Below, piece after piece: positions 37,058-46,496 of a DNA stretch of 64,000 nucleotides (positions are counted from its first letter, which is position 1; each line of letters starts with the position of its first letter). The stretch spans positions 1-64,000 of the forward strand of contig NZ_FCOL02000026.1 of NCBI RefSeq assembly GCF_001544515.1, written 5' to 3'. Below the pieces are notes generated by a model. The model saw nothing but the letters and a program-made list of their open reading frames with translations. It was not told the origin of the DNA and did no database searches. This DNA is from Caballeronia terrestris. Lineage in GTDB: Bacteria; Pseudomonadota; Gammaproteobacteria; Burkholderiales; Burkholderiaceae. The position numbers and the translations under genes are program-made.

Positions 37058-37987
37058 ATGACTACCAAAAAAATTCGCCACTATCTGCAGTTCAAGGACT
37101 TTTCGCTCGACGATTACGACTACGTGCTCGAACGCGCGCGCATCCTGAAGCGCAAGTTCAAGAACTACGAGACGTATCACCCGCTGCACGACCGCACGCT
37201 CGCGATGATCTTCGAAAAGAATTCGACGCGCACGCGTCTTTCGTTCGAAGCCGGCATCTTCCAGCTCGGCGGCCACGCGGTGTTTCTCAGCACGCGCGAC
37301 ACGCAGCTCGGACGCGGCGAGCCGATCGAGGACGCGGCGCAAGTCGTCTCGCGCATGGTCGACATCATTATGATCCGCACGTTCGGCCAGGAGATCATTC
37401 AGCGTTTCGCCGAGAATTCGCGCGTGCCGGTCATCAACGGTCTGACGAACGAATATCACCCGTGCCAGGTGCTCGCCGACATCTTCACGTTCTACGAGCA
37501 TCGCGGGCCGATTCAAGGAAAGACCGTCGCGTGGGTCGGCGACGCGAACAACATGCTCTATACGTGGATCGAGGCCGCGCAGATCCTCGGGTTCAAGCTG
37601 CGTCTGTCCACGCCACCGGGCTACAAGCTCGACCGTGCGCTGGTGTCGGCGGATAGCGCGCCGTTCTACGAGGAATTCGACGACCCGAACGAAGCGTGCG
37701 CCAGCGCCGATCTCGTCACCACGGACGTCTGGACCAGCATGGGTTTCGAAGCCGAGAACGAGGCGCGCAAGAAGGCATTCGCCGACTGGTGCGTCGATGT
37801 GGAGATGATGGCGCGCGCGAATTCGGACGCGCTCTTCATGCACTGCCTGCCCGCGCACCGCGGCGAGGAAGTGAGCGCGGAAGTGATCGACGGGCCGCAG
37901 AGCGTCGTTTGGGACGAGGCGGAAAACCGTCTGCACGTCCAGAAAGCGCTGATGGAATATCTGCTGCTCGGCAAGCTCAACCACTGA
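37058..37987 (+). CDS. argF: Ornithine carbamoyltransferase
   Basis: Makes citrulline from ornithine and carbamoyl phosphate in arginine synthesis. The 309-residue protein has the carbamoyl-phosphate loop STRTR, EYHPCQ, the WVGDANNM segment and the ornithine-site HCLPAHRG. I choose ATG 37058 (MTTKKIRHYLQFKD) over ATG 37049 because relatives begin there; neither has a strong ribosome site. The gene lies 130 bases before argG on the same strand, so the last two steps feeding argininosuccinate are adjacent. Confidence 0.96.
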   Translation: MTTKKIRHYLQFKDFSLDDYDYVLERARILKRKFKNYETYHPLHDRTLAMIFEKNSTRTRLSFEAGIFQLGGHAVFLSTRDTQLGRGEPIEDAAQVVSRMVDIIMIRTFGQEIIQRFAENSRVPVINGLTNEYHPCQVLADIFTFYEHRGPIQGKTVAWVGDANNMLYTWIEAAQILGFKLRLSTPPGYKLDRALVSADSAPFYEEFDDPNEACASADLVTTDVWTSMGFEAENEARKKAFADWCVDVEMMARANSDALFMHCLPAHRGEEVSAEVIDGPQSVVWDEAENRLHVQKALMEYLLLGKLNH

Positions 37988-38117
37988 GCGAGCGCACGAG
38001 CGTTCACCCGCCGCGTCATCCTGAAAATCCGGAAACGCGGCGTTTTGATGTCAAAATAGCGGTTTCCCGCGCGTTTGCCATGCCGGCGCGCCCTGTCTAC
38101 AGCCACACGAGTTCACC

Positions 38118-39347
<1,230 letters not shown>

Positions 39348-39379
39348 TTTTATAGCCGCGCTTGAGGCGTAACGCATCG

Positions 39380-39414
39380 AAAAGCCCGCCGATCGGAAGA
39401 TCGGCGGGCTTTTT
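39380..39414 (+). terminator. Rho-independent terminator of argG
   Basis: AAAAGCCCGCCGATC (39380-39394), GGAA tetraloop, GATCGGCGGGCTTTT (39399-39413): a 15-bp stem with a T-run. Confidence 0.93.
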
Positions 39415-39453
39415 GCTAAGGGACCGACTGACGGTCACCCCAAAAACGCTTTA

Positions 39454-39741
39454 TCAACCAACATGCCCGGCCCACGAGGCTCGCTCTCCCCCAATCATAT
39501 AAAGCCTGTAGCCGTCGGCATTCTGAACGGCATGATTCGGATCGGTTTTACCGAGATTATGAGAACCGAGGCCTCCATATGCATAGTCCTGCGTAGATGC
39601 CACGTCATTCATATGACTGACTTCGTGAATAATACTTCCGTAGTGGTCGTTCTTAGCGAGATTGGGATTGAAATAATGCGGCGTGAAATAAATCGTGTGG
39701 TTCGTTTGATCCGTAAACGCTGCGGTATTTTCCTCTGGCAC
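39454..39741 (-). pseudogene. C-terminal fragment of an M35-type (peptidyl-Lys) metallopeptidase
   Basis: 95 residues from a GTG at 39741. The zinc motif HEVSH is followed by the aspzincin-type TQDYAYG, and AVQNADGYRLYM matches the C-terminal block of M35 family lysine-specific endopeptidases, so the catalytic HExxH and downstream Asp are present. The upstream part of the domain is missing: the frame meets a stop at about 39816. A second minus-strand frame starting at ATG 39835 (MTTQVSNRTSRQYDN) could be a frameshifted N-terminus. Local composition is AT-richer than neighbours. I read it as a decayed or truncated acquired gene. Confidence 0.6.
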
Positions 39742-40290
39742 AATGTGCGGATGCTGTGCTGCGGCTAGTCTTCGGATTCTCCTGCACCTGATTATCGTAT
39801 TGCCGCGAAGTCCGATTGCTTACTTGCGTAGTCATGCCAAGCCTCACGAAAATGATTAGTGAAGAACACGCAGCCAGCATCCCGGCCAGAGGGCTATTGC
39901 ATTTGTCCCGGCCCTGACGCCGATGCGATGCGAACCGATGGCTGCTGCCACCCGGCTCGCATGCAGTGATATTCAATTAACCGTTCGCGTGAGGGTCATA
40001 CACTGTTGCTACAAGCAACGTCCCGAAAAAACGCAGGGGAATTCTTTTCGGCAAACCGGATTTAATAAAAGATTAAAGCCGACGGACATCTGTAAAAAAT
40101 GGGGATGTTTCTTTTCGATTATCTATTCGAGTGCCGGTGCCATCAGTTTGGAATGGCGGCGCAGAAATTCAGCATTCGCCACGGCGCGCATTGAATTAGC
40201 AAAAGCGCCATTAGTCGTCGAAATAGTGATTCAAAAAATGCGCGGGGCGCAAACCCCGGCCGTCAGCTACTACAGCCACCAAAAGCCTGA
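39742..40290. other. AT-richer intergenic region
   Basis: 549 bases between the peptidase fragment and murB, visibly lower in GC than the rest of the window (for example 40030-40130). No frame has recognisable coding content except a possible frameshifted extension of the peptidase fragment. Composition and the fragment suggest the edge of a decayed insertion. Confidence 0.5.
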
Positions 40291-41307
40291 TCAAAGACAA
40301 ACCGGCTCGGCCTCCAACTGGACACCGAAATGCTCGAACACATCCCGCCGGATCGCGTCCGCAAGTTCGAGCACTTGCGCACCCGTCGCGCCGCCGCGGT
40401 TTACGAGCACGAGCGCCTGACGATCGTGCACCGCCGCGCCGCCGATCGCGCGCCCTTTCCAGCCGCAGCGGTCGATCAGCCAACCCGCCGCCAGCTTGGC
40501 CGATCCATCCGGCTGCCGATACGACACGACTTCAGGTTCGCGCGCCCTCAGCGCGTCGAAGGCTTCAGCGCCCACCACCGGATTCTTGAAGAAACTTCCC
40601 GCGTTGCCGAGCACCTTCCAGTCCGGCAGCTTCGCGCGGCGCACGGCGACGACCGCATCGAAGATAGCCTGCGCGTCGTGCTTGCCCGAATTTTCGAGCG
40701 CGCGCGCGACGTCGGCGTAATCGGCGCGCGGCGTCCACGCTTTCGGCAGTCGGAATACCACCGACGTGATCAGAAACCGCCCGCGCCCTGCCCGCTTGAA
40801 AAAGCTGTCGCGGTAGCCGAACGCGCACGCCTCGCGATCGAACTCGTGCGCCTCGCCCGTCGCCAGTTCGATCGCTCGCAGTCGCTCGAAGCGTTCGCCC
40901 ATTTCGAGGCCGTACGCGCCGATATTCTGAATCGGCGCCGCGCCGACCGTGCCCGGGATCAGCGCGAGGTTTTCGAGGCCCGGCATGCCAACGGCCAGCG
41001 TCCACGCGACGAAGTCGTGCCAGTTCTCGCCCGCGCCCGCTTCGACGAAATACGCATCGTCGTCTTGCGCGATCAGCCGCTTGCCGAGGATCCCGACCAG
41101 TAACGCGACGCCGTCGAAATCGCGCGTCAGCACGACGTTGCTGCCGCCGCCGAGCACCAGTTGCGGCAGGTTCGCGATGCGGCCATCGTTTGCAAGCGCT
41201 GCAACTTGCGCTTCGCTTTCGAGCCTCATTGCGAAGCGGGCGCGCACGTCGAAGCCGAACGTGTTGTGCGCGCGAAGCGGGTAGTCGGCGATGAGAGGCT
41301 GAGGCAT
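40291..41307 (-). CDS. murB: UDP-N-acetylenolpyruvoylglucosamine reductase
   Basis: FAD enzyme that makes UDP-MurNAc in peptidoglycan synthesis. The 338-residue type I protein shows NTFGFDVRA, the FAD-binding LVLGGGSNVVL, IPGTVGAAPIQNIGAYG, the catalytic-serine block NAGSFFKNP and GWLIDRCGWKG. The C-terminus ends at FGVQLEAEPVCL, as in relatives. It is monocistronic, divergent from yajQ. Confidence 0.95.
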   Translation of the reverse strand: MPQPLIADYPLRAHNTFGFDVRARFAMRLESEAQVAALANDGRIANLPQLVLGGGSNVVLTRDFDGVALLVGILGKRLIAQDDDAYFVEAGAGENWHDFVAWTLAVGMPGLENLALIPGTVGAAPIQNIGAYGLEMGERFERLRAIELATGEAHEFDREACAFGYRDSFFKRAGRGRFLITSVVFRLPKAWTPRADYADVARALENSGKHDAQAIFDAVVAVRRAKLPDWKVLGNAGSFFKNPVVGAEAFDALRAREPEVVSYRQPDGSAKLAAGWLIDRCGWKGRAIGGAAVHDRQALVLVNRGGATGAQVLELADAIRRDVFEHFGVQLEAEPVCL

Positions 41308-41437
41308 GAATAACCGCGTGGGGAAAAGAGGCGTCCTTGGGAAAATCGGGACGGCGTCGGTAGAATGATGACCGGTCCGTGATTATAGCGAGAGCGCACC
41401 CGCGACCCGCGCCTCGCCTCAACGAAGGGGAATACAG

Positions 41438-41923
41438 ATGCCATCGTTTGACGTCGTCAGCGAAGCAAACATGATCGAGGTGAAGAACGCGCTCGAGCAG
41501 TCGAACAAGGAGATTGCCACGCGCTTCGACTTCAAGGGTTCCGACGCACGCGTCGAGCAAAAGGAACGCGAACTGACGCTCTATGCCGACGACGATTTCA
41601 AGCTCGGCCAGGTCAAGGACGTGCTGCTCTCGAAGCTCGCGAAGCGCAACGTTGACGTGCGTTTTCTCGAATATGGCAAGATCGAGAAGATCGGCGGCGA
41701 CAAGCTCAAGCAGGTCGTGACGATCAAGAAAGGCGTGACGGGCGATCTGGCGAAGAAGATCGTCAAGCTCGTGAAGGACAGCAAGATCAAGGTGCAGGCG
41801 AGCATTCAGGGCGATGCGGTACGCGTAGCGGGCACCAAGCGCGACGACCTGCAAAGCACCATCGCCATGCTGAGAAAAGATGTCACCGACACGCCGCTCG
41901 ACTTCAACAATTTTCGCGATTGA
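41438..41923 (+). CDS. yajQ: YajQ family (UPF0234) nucleotide-binding protein
   Basis: 161-residue protein with two ferredoxin-like folds. Family blocks: MPSFDVVSE, NKEIATRFDFKGSDA, KEITLYADDDFKLGQV-like ELTLYADDDF, and VRVAGTKRDDLQ. Relatives bind nucleotides, and in Xanthomonas and Pseudomonas one binds cyclic di-GMP; the role here is open. AAGGGG precedes the ATG and a strong terminator follows. Confidence 0.95.
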   Translation: MPSFDVVSEANMIEVKNALEQSNKEIATRFDFKGSDARVEQKERELTLYADDDFKLGQVKDVLLSKLAKRNVDVRFLEYGKIEKIGGDKLKQVVTIKKGVTGDLAKKIVKLVKDSKIKVQASIQGDAVRVAGTKRDDLQSTIAMLRKDVTDTPLDFNNFRD

Positions 41924-41942
41924 CGCGCGGGCCCTGAACCAC

Positions 41943-41967
41943 GAAGCCGCCCTCGGGCGGCTTCTTT
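41943..41967 (+). terminator. Rho-independent terminator of yajQ
   Basis: GAAGCCGCC (41943-41951), CTCG loop, GGCGGCTTC (41956-41964) and TTT; also usable in reverse for plsY. Confidence 0.82.
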
Positions 41968-41974
41968 CATTCTT

Positions 41975-42598
41975 TCATTCCGCAGCCTGAGCCGCGCGTT
42001 TCTTCTCGCCGATCCGGCTTTCCTGCCCGTTCAGCAGCTTCGAAATATTCCCACGGTGCCGCCAGATCAGAAGCGCGCTCATCACGGCGACCGCGAGCGA
42101 AATTCGGCTCGGCCCGAACAAAAAAACTTGAAAGAACGGAGCGAACACCGCTGCAACGAGCGCCGCGAGCGACGAATAGCGGAAAAAAAACGCGATGATG
42201 AGCCACGTAAGCAGCGTGGCGAGCCCGAGCACCGGATGGATCGCGAGCAGCACGCCAGCCGCGGTCGCGACGCCCTTGCCGCCCTGGAACCGGAAGAAGA
42301 CCGGATACAGGTGGCCGAGAAACACAGCGATGGCGGCAAGCGCGATCGCCGTGCCGTCGAGCCCGAAGCGCGCGCCGAAATGCACGACGAACCACACCGG
42401 CAGCCAGCCTTTGAACGCGTCGCCGAGGAGCGTCAGGACGGCCGCGAGCTTGTTGCCGGTGCGCAGGACGTTGGTCGCGCCGGGGTTGCCCGAGCCGTAC
42501 GAGCGAGGATCGGCGAGGCCCATCGCGTGGCTCACGACGACCGCAAAAGAAATCGAGCCGATCAGGTAAGCAACAACGGCGACGATCAGATTGTTCAT
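41975..42598 (-). CDS. plsY: Glycerol-3-phosphate acyltransferase PlsY
   Basis: Inner-membrane enzyme that transfers an acyl chain from acyl phosphate to glycerol-3-phosphate. The 207-residue protein has five hydrophobic segments and the conserved loops YGSGNPGATNVLRTGNK, GDAFKGWLPVW and FRFQGGKGVAT. The C-terminal tail is basic and cytosolic. It lies 43 bases downstream of ybaK on the same strand. Confidence 0.95.
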   Translation of the reverse strand: MNNLIVAVVAYLIGSISFAVVVSHAMGLADPRSYGSGNPGATNVLRTGNKLAAVLTLLGDAFKGWLPVWFVVHFGARFGLDGTAIALAAIAVFLGHLYPVFFRFQGGKGVATAAGVLLAIHPVLGLATLLTWLIIAFFFRYSSLAALVAAVFAPFFQVFLFGPSRISLAVAVMSALLIWRHRGNISKLLNGQESRIGEKKRAAQAAE

Positions 42599-42641
42599 GG
42601 ATTCAGCTCAGTCATTCAACGGTTCGAAAGTGGCGCGCATT

Positions 42642-43133
42642 TTAATCGACGCTCGCGCACTGCACGGGTTTCGCGTGCAGCAGTTCAGTCAGCACCGAAG
42701 GCCGGATACTCACCAGATAGCCGCGCCGCCCGCCGTTCAGATAGATCGTATCGAGATCGAGAATGCTCGATTCGACGTACACCGGCATCGCCTTCTTCGT
42801 GCCGAACGGCGACGTGCCGCCGACCAGAAACCCCGAATGCCGGTTCGCCACCTCCGGCTTGCACGGCTCGATGCGCTTGGCTCCCGTCTGCCGCGCGAGA
42901 TTTTTCGTCGATACCGTGCGGTCGCCGTGCATCAGCACGATCAGCGGTTTCGCGTGCTCGTCTTCCATGACGAGCGTCTTGATCACGCGATGTTCGTCGA
43001 CCCCGAGTTGGCGCGCCGATTCCTCGGTGCCCCCATGCTCGACGTACTCATACGGATGCTCACCGAATTCGACCTTGTTGCGCCGCAGGAACTGCGTCGC
43101 GAGCGTTTCGGATACGTGTTTGGCCTTGGACAT
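42642..43133 (-). CDS. ybaK: Cys-tRNA(Pro) deacylase YbaK/EbsC
   Basis: Trans-editing enzyme that hydrolyses mischarged Cys-tRNA(Pro). The 163-residue protein has the YbaK pattern: VIKTLVMEDE, the catalytic-lysine region around KTL, EPCKPEVANRHSGFLVGGTSPFGTKK and INGGRRG-like LNGGRRGYLVSI. I start at ATG 43133 (MSKAKHVSETL), not the upstream codon at 43169. Confidence 0.92.
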   Translation of the reverse strand: MSKAKHVSETLATQFLRRNKVEFGEHPYEYVEHGGTEESARQLGVDEHRVIKTLVMEDEHAKPLIVLMHGDRTVSTKNLARQTGAKRIEPCKPEVANRHSGFLVGGTSPFGTKKAMPVYVESSILDLDTIYLNGGRRGYLVSIRPSVLTELLHAKPVQCASVD

Positions 43134-43241
43134 GTGCGCATTGTAGCGGCGCCGATCCGCGCTCACCATCGGCCGGACGGTCTATTGCGGGCGTCGCCGC
43201 GAGCGTGGCACGATCGTTCGCAGACGATCACGAGAAGCGAT

Positions 43242-44180
43242 TCACCCGCGCGGATGATGCTGCTGGTGCAAGGTGCGCAGACGTTCGCGCGCGACGTGCG
43301 TGTAGATCTGGGTCGTGGAGATATCGGAATGGCCGAGCAGCATCTGCACGACGCGCAAATCCGCGCCGTGGTTGAGCAAGTGCGTGGCGAACGCGTGCCG
43401 CAGCGTGTGCGGCGAGAGCGGCACGGTCACCCCGCCGACGATCGCGTGCCGCTTGATGATGTTCCAGAACTGCTGGCGCGTCATGCCCTCGCCGCGCGCG
43501 GTGACGAAGAGCGCATCGGCGGCGCGGGCGCCCAGGAGCGCTGGACGCGACTCGCGCAGATACCGCTCGATCCAGCCGTGCGCCGTCTGGCCGAACGGCA
43601 CGAGACGCTCCTTCGAACCTTTGCCCATCACGCGCAGGACGCCGTCGTTCAGGCTGATCTCGACCGTCTTCAGCGTGACGAGTTCAGTTACGCGCAGGCC
43701 GCTCGCGTACATCAGCTCGAGCATCGTGCGGTCGCGCAGGCCGAGCGCCGTCTCGACATCGGGTGCGTGCAGCAACGCCTCGACTTGCGCTTCGTTGAGC
43801 GTCTTCGGAAAGCGCGGCGGCTGTTTCGCGGAACGCAGCTTCAGCGTGGGATCTGCGACCGCGCGATGCTCGCGGATCGCCCAGCCGTAGTAGCGGCGGA
43901 ACACCGACAGACGCCGGTTCGCCGAAGTCGCCTTGTCGCCGCGGCGCGCGGCCATGTAGGCGTTCAAGTCGGCTTCGGTGACGGTATCGATCGTGCCGCC
44001 GCGCGTCTTCGCGAGCCAGTCGGCGAAGAGCGTGAGGTCGCGGCGGTAAGCTTCGAGCGTGTTCGCAGCGAGCCCGTGTTCGAGCCACAGCGCGTCGCAA
44101 AATTGATCGATCGACGTGTTGCTCGCGACGAATTCGGGTGCCTGGGGCGGTTCAGTGAAGTCGGTGAGTTCGGTGCTCAT
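43242..44180 (-). CDS. xerD: Tyrosine recombinase XerD
   Basis: Site-specific recombinase that resolves chromosome dimers at dif with XerC and FtsK. The 312-residue protein has the SAM-like N-domain and a catalytic domain with Arg in ASGLRVTELV, Lys in GKGSKERLVPFG, HTLRHAFATHLL, and LGHSDISTTQIYTH with the nucleophilic Tyr. Conserved context (ogt and queG in the same operon) argues for the housekeeping enzyme, not a phage integrase. Its start overlaps the ogt stop by 4 bases. Confidence 0.95.
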   Translation of the reverse strand: MSTELTDFTEPPQAPEFVASNTSIDQFCDALWLEHGLAANTLEAYRRDLTLFADWLAKTRGGTIDTVTEADLNAYMAARRGDKATSANRRLSVFRRYYGWAIREHRAVADPTLKLRSAKQPPRFPKTLNEAQVEALLHAPDVETALGLRDRTMLELMYASGLRVTELVTLKTVEISLNDGVLRVMGKGSKERLVPFGQTAHGWIERYLRESRPALLGARAADALFVTARGEGMTRQQFWNIIKRHAIVGGVTVPLSPHTLRHAFATHLLNHGADLRVVQMLLGHSDISTTQIYTHVARERLRTLHQQHHPRG

Positions 44181-44656
44181 GCTCGTGCGATCAGTACGCC
44201 TTCATGCGCCAGCAGCCAGCGCTTGACGTCGGTGAAAAAATTGTCGCCCGCGTGATGCGCGAATCCACCGAGGCCACTCGCCGCCACGACGCGGTGACAC
44301 GGCACCACGATCGGCAGTGGATTCGAGCCGCACGCCTGCCCGACCGCGCGCGGCACGCTGCCGATCGACTGCGCGAGCTGCCCGTAGGTCAAGACGTCGC
44401 CAGGCGGGATGCTGCTGATCGCGCGCCACACGCGGCGCTGGAACGCCGTGCCGCGCGAGGCGAGCGGCAAGTCGAAATGCATCGAAGGGTCGTCGAAATA
44501 GCGGTGGATCTGATCGGCGGCGGCCTGCGCGAGCGGCGTGTCCGGCTCGACGCAATGCGCCGATAGCGGCAAATAGACGATTTCGCGCACGGTCGAACCG
44601 TCGGTCCGGATGCCGACCTTGCCGAACGGCGCATCGATTATCGCGTTGAATGTCAT
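44177..44656 (-). CDS. ogt: Methylated-DNA--[protein]-cysteine S-methyltransferase
   Basis: Suicide repair protein that removes O6-alkyl groups from guanine. The 159-residue protein carries the active-site PCHRVV, the preceding VPRAVGQACGSNPLPI helix and the FQRRVWRAISSIPPGDVLTYG recognition block. I start at ATG 44656 (MTFNAIID); the much longer frame to 45016 is the shadow of queG. It is 4 bases from queG upstream and overlaps xerD downstream. Confidence 0.93.
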   Translation of the reverse strand: MTFNAIIDAPFGKVGIRTDGSTVREIVYLPLSAHCVEPDTPLAQAAADQIHRYFDDPSMHFDLPLASRGTAFQRRVWRAISSIPPGDVLTYGQLAQSIGSVPRAVGQACGSNPLPIVVPCHRVVAASGLGGFAHHAGDNFFTDVKRWLLAHEGVLIARA

Positions 44657-44660
44657 CGCA

Positions 44661-45914
44661 TCATTCTCCGGGAGTTTCACCGTAGCGGAGCGCCCATTCG
44701 ACATGTTCGCGCACGACCGGCGACGGATCATCGGCCCGCGCCTGAAGCGCCTCGATGATCCCCGCGCGCTCGTCGTCCTCGATTTCTGCGCGGAGCGCGT
44801 TGCCCATCGCCACCGCGATATTGCGCAGCCACCGCTCGTGGCCGATGCGCCGTATTGCGCTGCCCTGCATCCTGACATCGAAGTCGTCCGCGCTCCAGCG
44901 GAACAGTTCGACGAGCGACGCGCGGTCAAGTCCGTGCCGCACGTCGAAGTCGGCGACCGGCGCGGCTCGCGCGAACTTGTTCCACGGACACACGAGCTGG
45001 CAATCGTCGCAGCCATACACGCGGTTGCCGATCAGCGGCCGCAAGTCCTCGGGGATGCTGCCTTTCAGCTCGATCGTCAGGTACGAAATGCAGCGCCGCG
45101 CGTCCACGCGATACGGCCCGACAATCGCGCCGGTCGGGCACGCCGCGATGCAGCGCGTGCATTGGCCGCAGTGAGCGCCGTCGTGTTCCGGGGCGCCCAG
45201 CGGGTTCGTCACGGTATCGGGCGGCAGCGGCATATCGACGTAGATCTCGCCGAGGAAGAACAGCGACCCGGCATCGCGTTGCAACAGCAGCGTGTGCTTG
45301 CCGCGCCAGCCGACGCCCGCTTTCTGCGCCAGCGCGACTTCGAGCACCGGCGCCGAATCCGTAAAAGCGCGATAGCCGAAGCCGCCGATCTCGCCTTCGA
45401 TCCGCTCCGCCAGTTGCTGCAGCCGGTTGCGCATCACCTTGTGATAGTCGCGTCCGCGCGCATAGATCGACACGACCGCGGCCGTCGGATCGGCGAGTCG
45501 CGACCACTCGATCGCGCGCCAGTCGTTGCGCTGACCATCGGCTGTCATGACGCTTTCGTCGCCTGTGAGACCAAGTGTGGAAGCCGGCAAATAGGCGATG
45601 CGGGCCGTGATGACGCGTCGCGTGCCGGCCACAAGCTCGGCCGGCCTCGCGCGTTTCATGCCATGTTTCGCCATATAATCCATTTCGCCGTGATAGCCTG
45701 CTTCGAGCCATGAAGCCAGGCCTTCTTCGGCATCCGTCAGGTCGGCGTCGCTGATGCCGACAGCACCGAACCCCAGCTCGCGCCCCCACGTCTTGATGCG
45801 TTGCGCGAGTTCCGCCAGCGCGGCTTCATCGTGGATATCGAAGGCGCGCGAGTCAGCGGCGGCGTTCCCGGACGCGGTCGTGACTTCCATAGAGTGTTCC
45901 GGCAATCGGTTCAT
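44661..45914 (-). CDS. queG: Epoxyqueuosine reductase
   Basis: Cobalamin-dependent iron-sulfur enzyme that performs the last step of queuosine synthesis in tRNA. The sequence has the two 4Fe-4S ligand sets CGQCTRCIAACPTGAI and CDDCQLVCPWN, plus ARGRDYHKVMRNRL and the C-terminal HEAT-like repeats. Possible starts are GTG 45917, ATG 45914 and ATG 45890; none has a strong ribosome site and homology only begins about 30 residues in, so the start is uncertain. It heads a queG-ogt-xerD unit and its start lies only 18 bases from the divergent tsaE start. Confidence 0.93.
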   Translation of the reverse strand: MNRLPEHSMEVTTASGNAAADSRAFDIHDEAALAELAQRIKTWGRELGFGAVGISDADLTDAEEGLASWLEAGYHGEMDYMAKHGMKRARPAELVAGTRRVITARIAYLPASTLGLTGDESVMTADGQRNDWRAIEWSRLADPTAAVVSIYARGRDYHKVMRNRLQQLAERIEGEIGGFGYRAFTDSAPVLEVALAQKAGVGWRGKHTLLLQRDAGSLFFLGEIYVDMPLPPDTVTNPLGAPEHDGAHCGQCTRCIAACPTGAIVGPYRVDARRCISYLTIELKGSIPEDLRPLIGNRVYGCDDCQLVCPWNKFARAAPVADFDVRHGLDRASLVELFRWSADDFDVRMQGSAIRRIGHERWLRNIAVAMGNALRAEIEDDERAGIIEALQARADDPSPVVREHVEWALRYGETPGE

Positions 45915-45932
45915 CACGACATTTTACGAGCA

Positions 45933-46496
45933 ATGCCCGCAGCCCAAGCACGATCGACGCCTACCCTTCCCGCCCCTCAGCTCGAACGCCGCTTCGAACT
46001 GCCGGACGAAGACGCGACGCTCGCCTTCGGCCAACGCTTCGCACAGGCGCTCGACTCGCTGCGTGCGGAATCTGAAGCATCGCAATCCATTCATCACGAA
46101 CGTTTCACCGGCTTGCAGGTCCAGTTGATCGGCGACCTCGGCGCGGGGAAGACCACGCTCGTGCGCGCGACGCTACGCGCGCTCGGCCACGAAGGACGCG
46201 TGCGCAGCCCGACTTACACACTAGTCGAGCCTTATTCGCTCGATACGAAGTCCGGGCCGCTCGACGTCTATCACTTCGATCTCTACCGCTTCGCCGATCC
46301 CGCGGAGTGGGCCGACGCCGGCTTTCGCGAGTATTTCGATCGCGGCGCGGTGTGTCTCGTCGAATGGCCGCAGCAGGCGGGCGGCCTGCTCGGCGTGCCC
46401 GATCTCGAGTTCGCGCTGGAAATCGAGGGAGAAGGCCGCGCTTTGATTGCGCGGGCGTTTAGCGATACAGGAAAGACATGTCTCGAAAGATGTTGA
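45933..46496 (+). CDS. tsaE: tRNA threonylcarbamoyladenosine biosynthesis ATPase TsaE
   Basis: ATPase partner of TsaB/TsaD in t6A synthesis. The 187-residue protein has Walker A GDLGAGKTTLVRATLRALG (about residue 73), SPTYTLVEPY, YHFDLYRFADPAEWADAGFREYF and VCLVEWPQQ. The N-terminal 50 residues are longer than in E. coli. It overlaps the next gene (amidase) by 19 bases, as tsaE-amiC pairs often do. Confidence 0.94.
   Translation: MPAAQARSTPTLPAPQLERRFELPDEDATLAFGQRFAQALDSLRAESEASQSIHHERFTGLQVQLIGDLGAGKTTLVRATLRALGHEGRVRSPTYTLVEPYSLDTKSGPLDVYHFDLYRFADPAEWADAGFREYFDRGAVCLVEWPQQAGGLLGVPDLEFALEIEGEGRALIARAFSDTGKTCLERC

Noticed and set aside
39923..40420. A 165-codon frame across the AT-rich gap into murB
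   Set aside because: Its second half is antisense to murB and its first half has no coding character.
43242..44180. Phage or island integrase
   Set aside because: The sequence and operon context (ogt, queG) match the housekeeping XerD recombinase; no phage genes or attachment repeats adjoin it.
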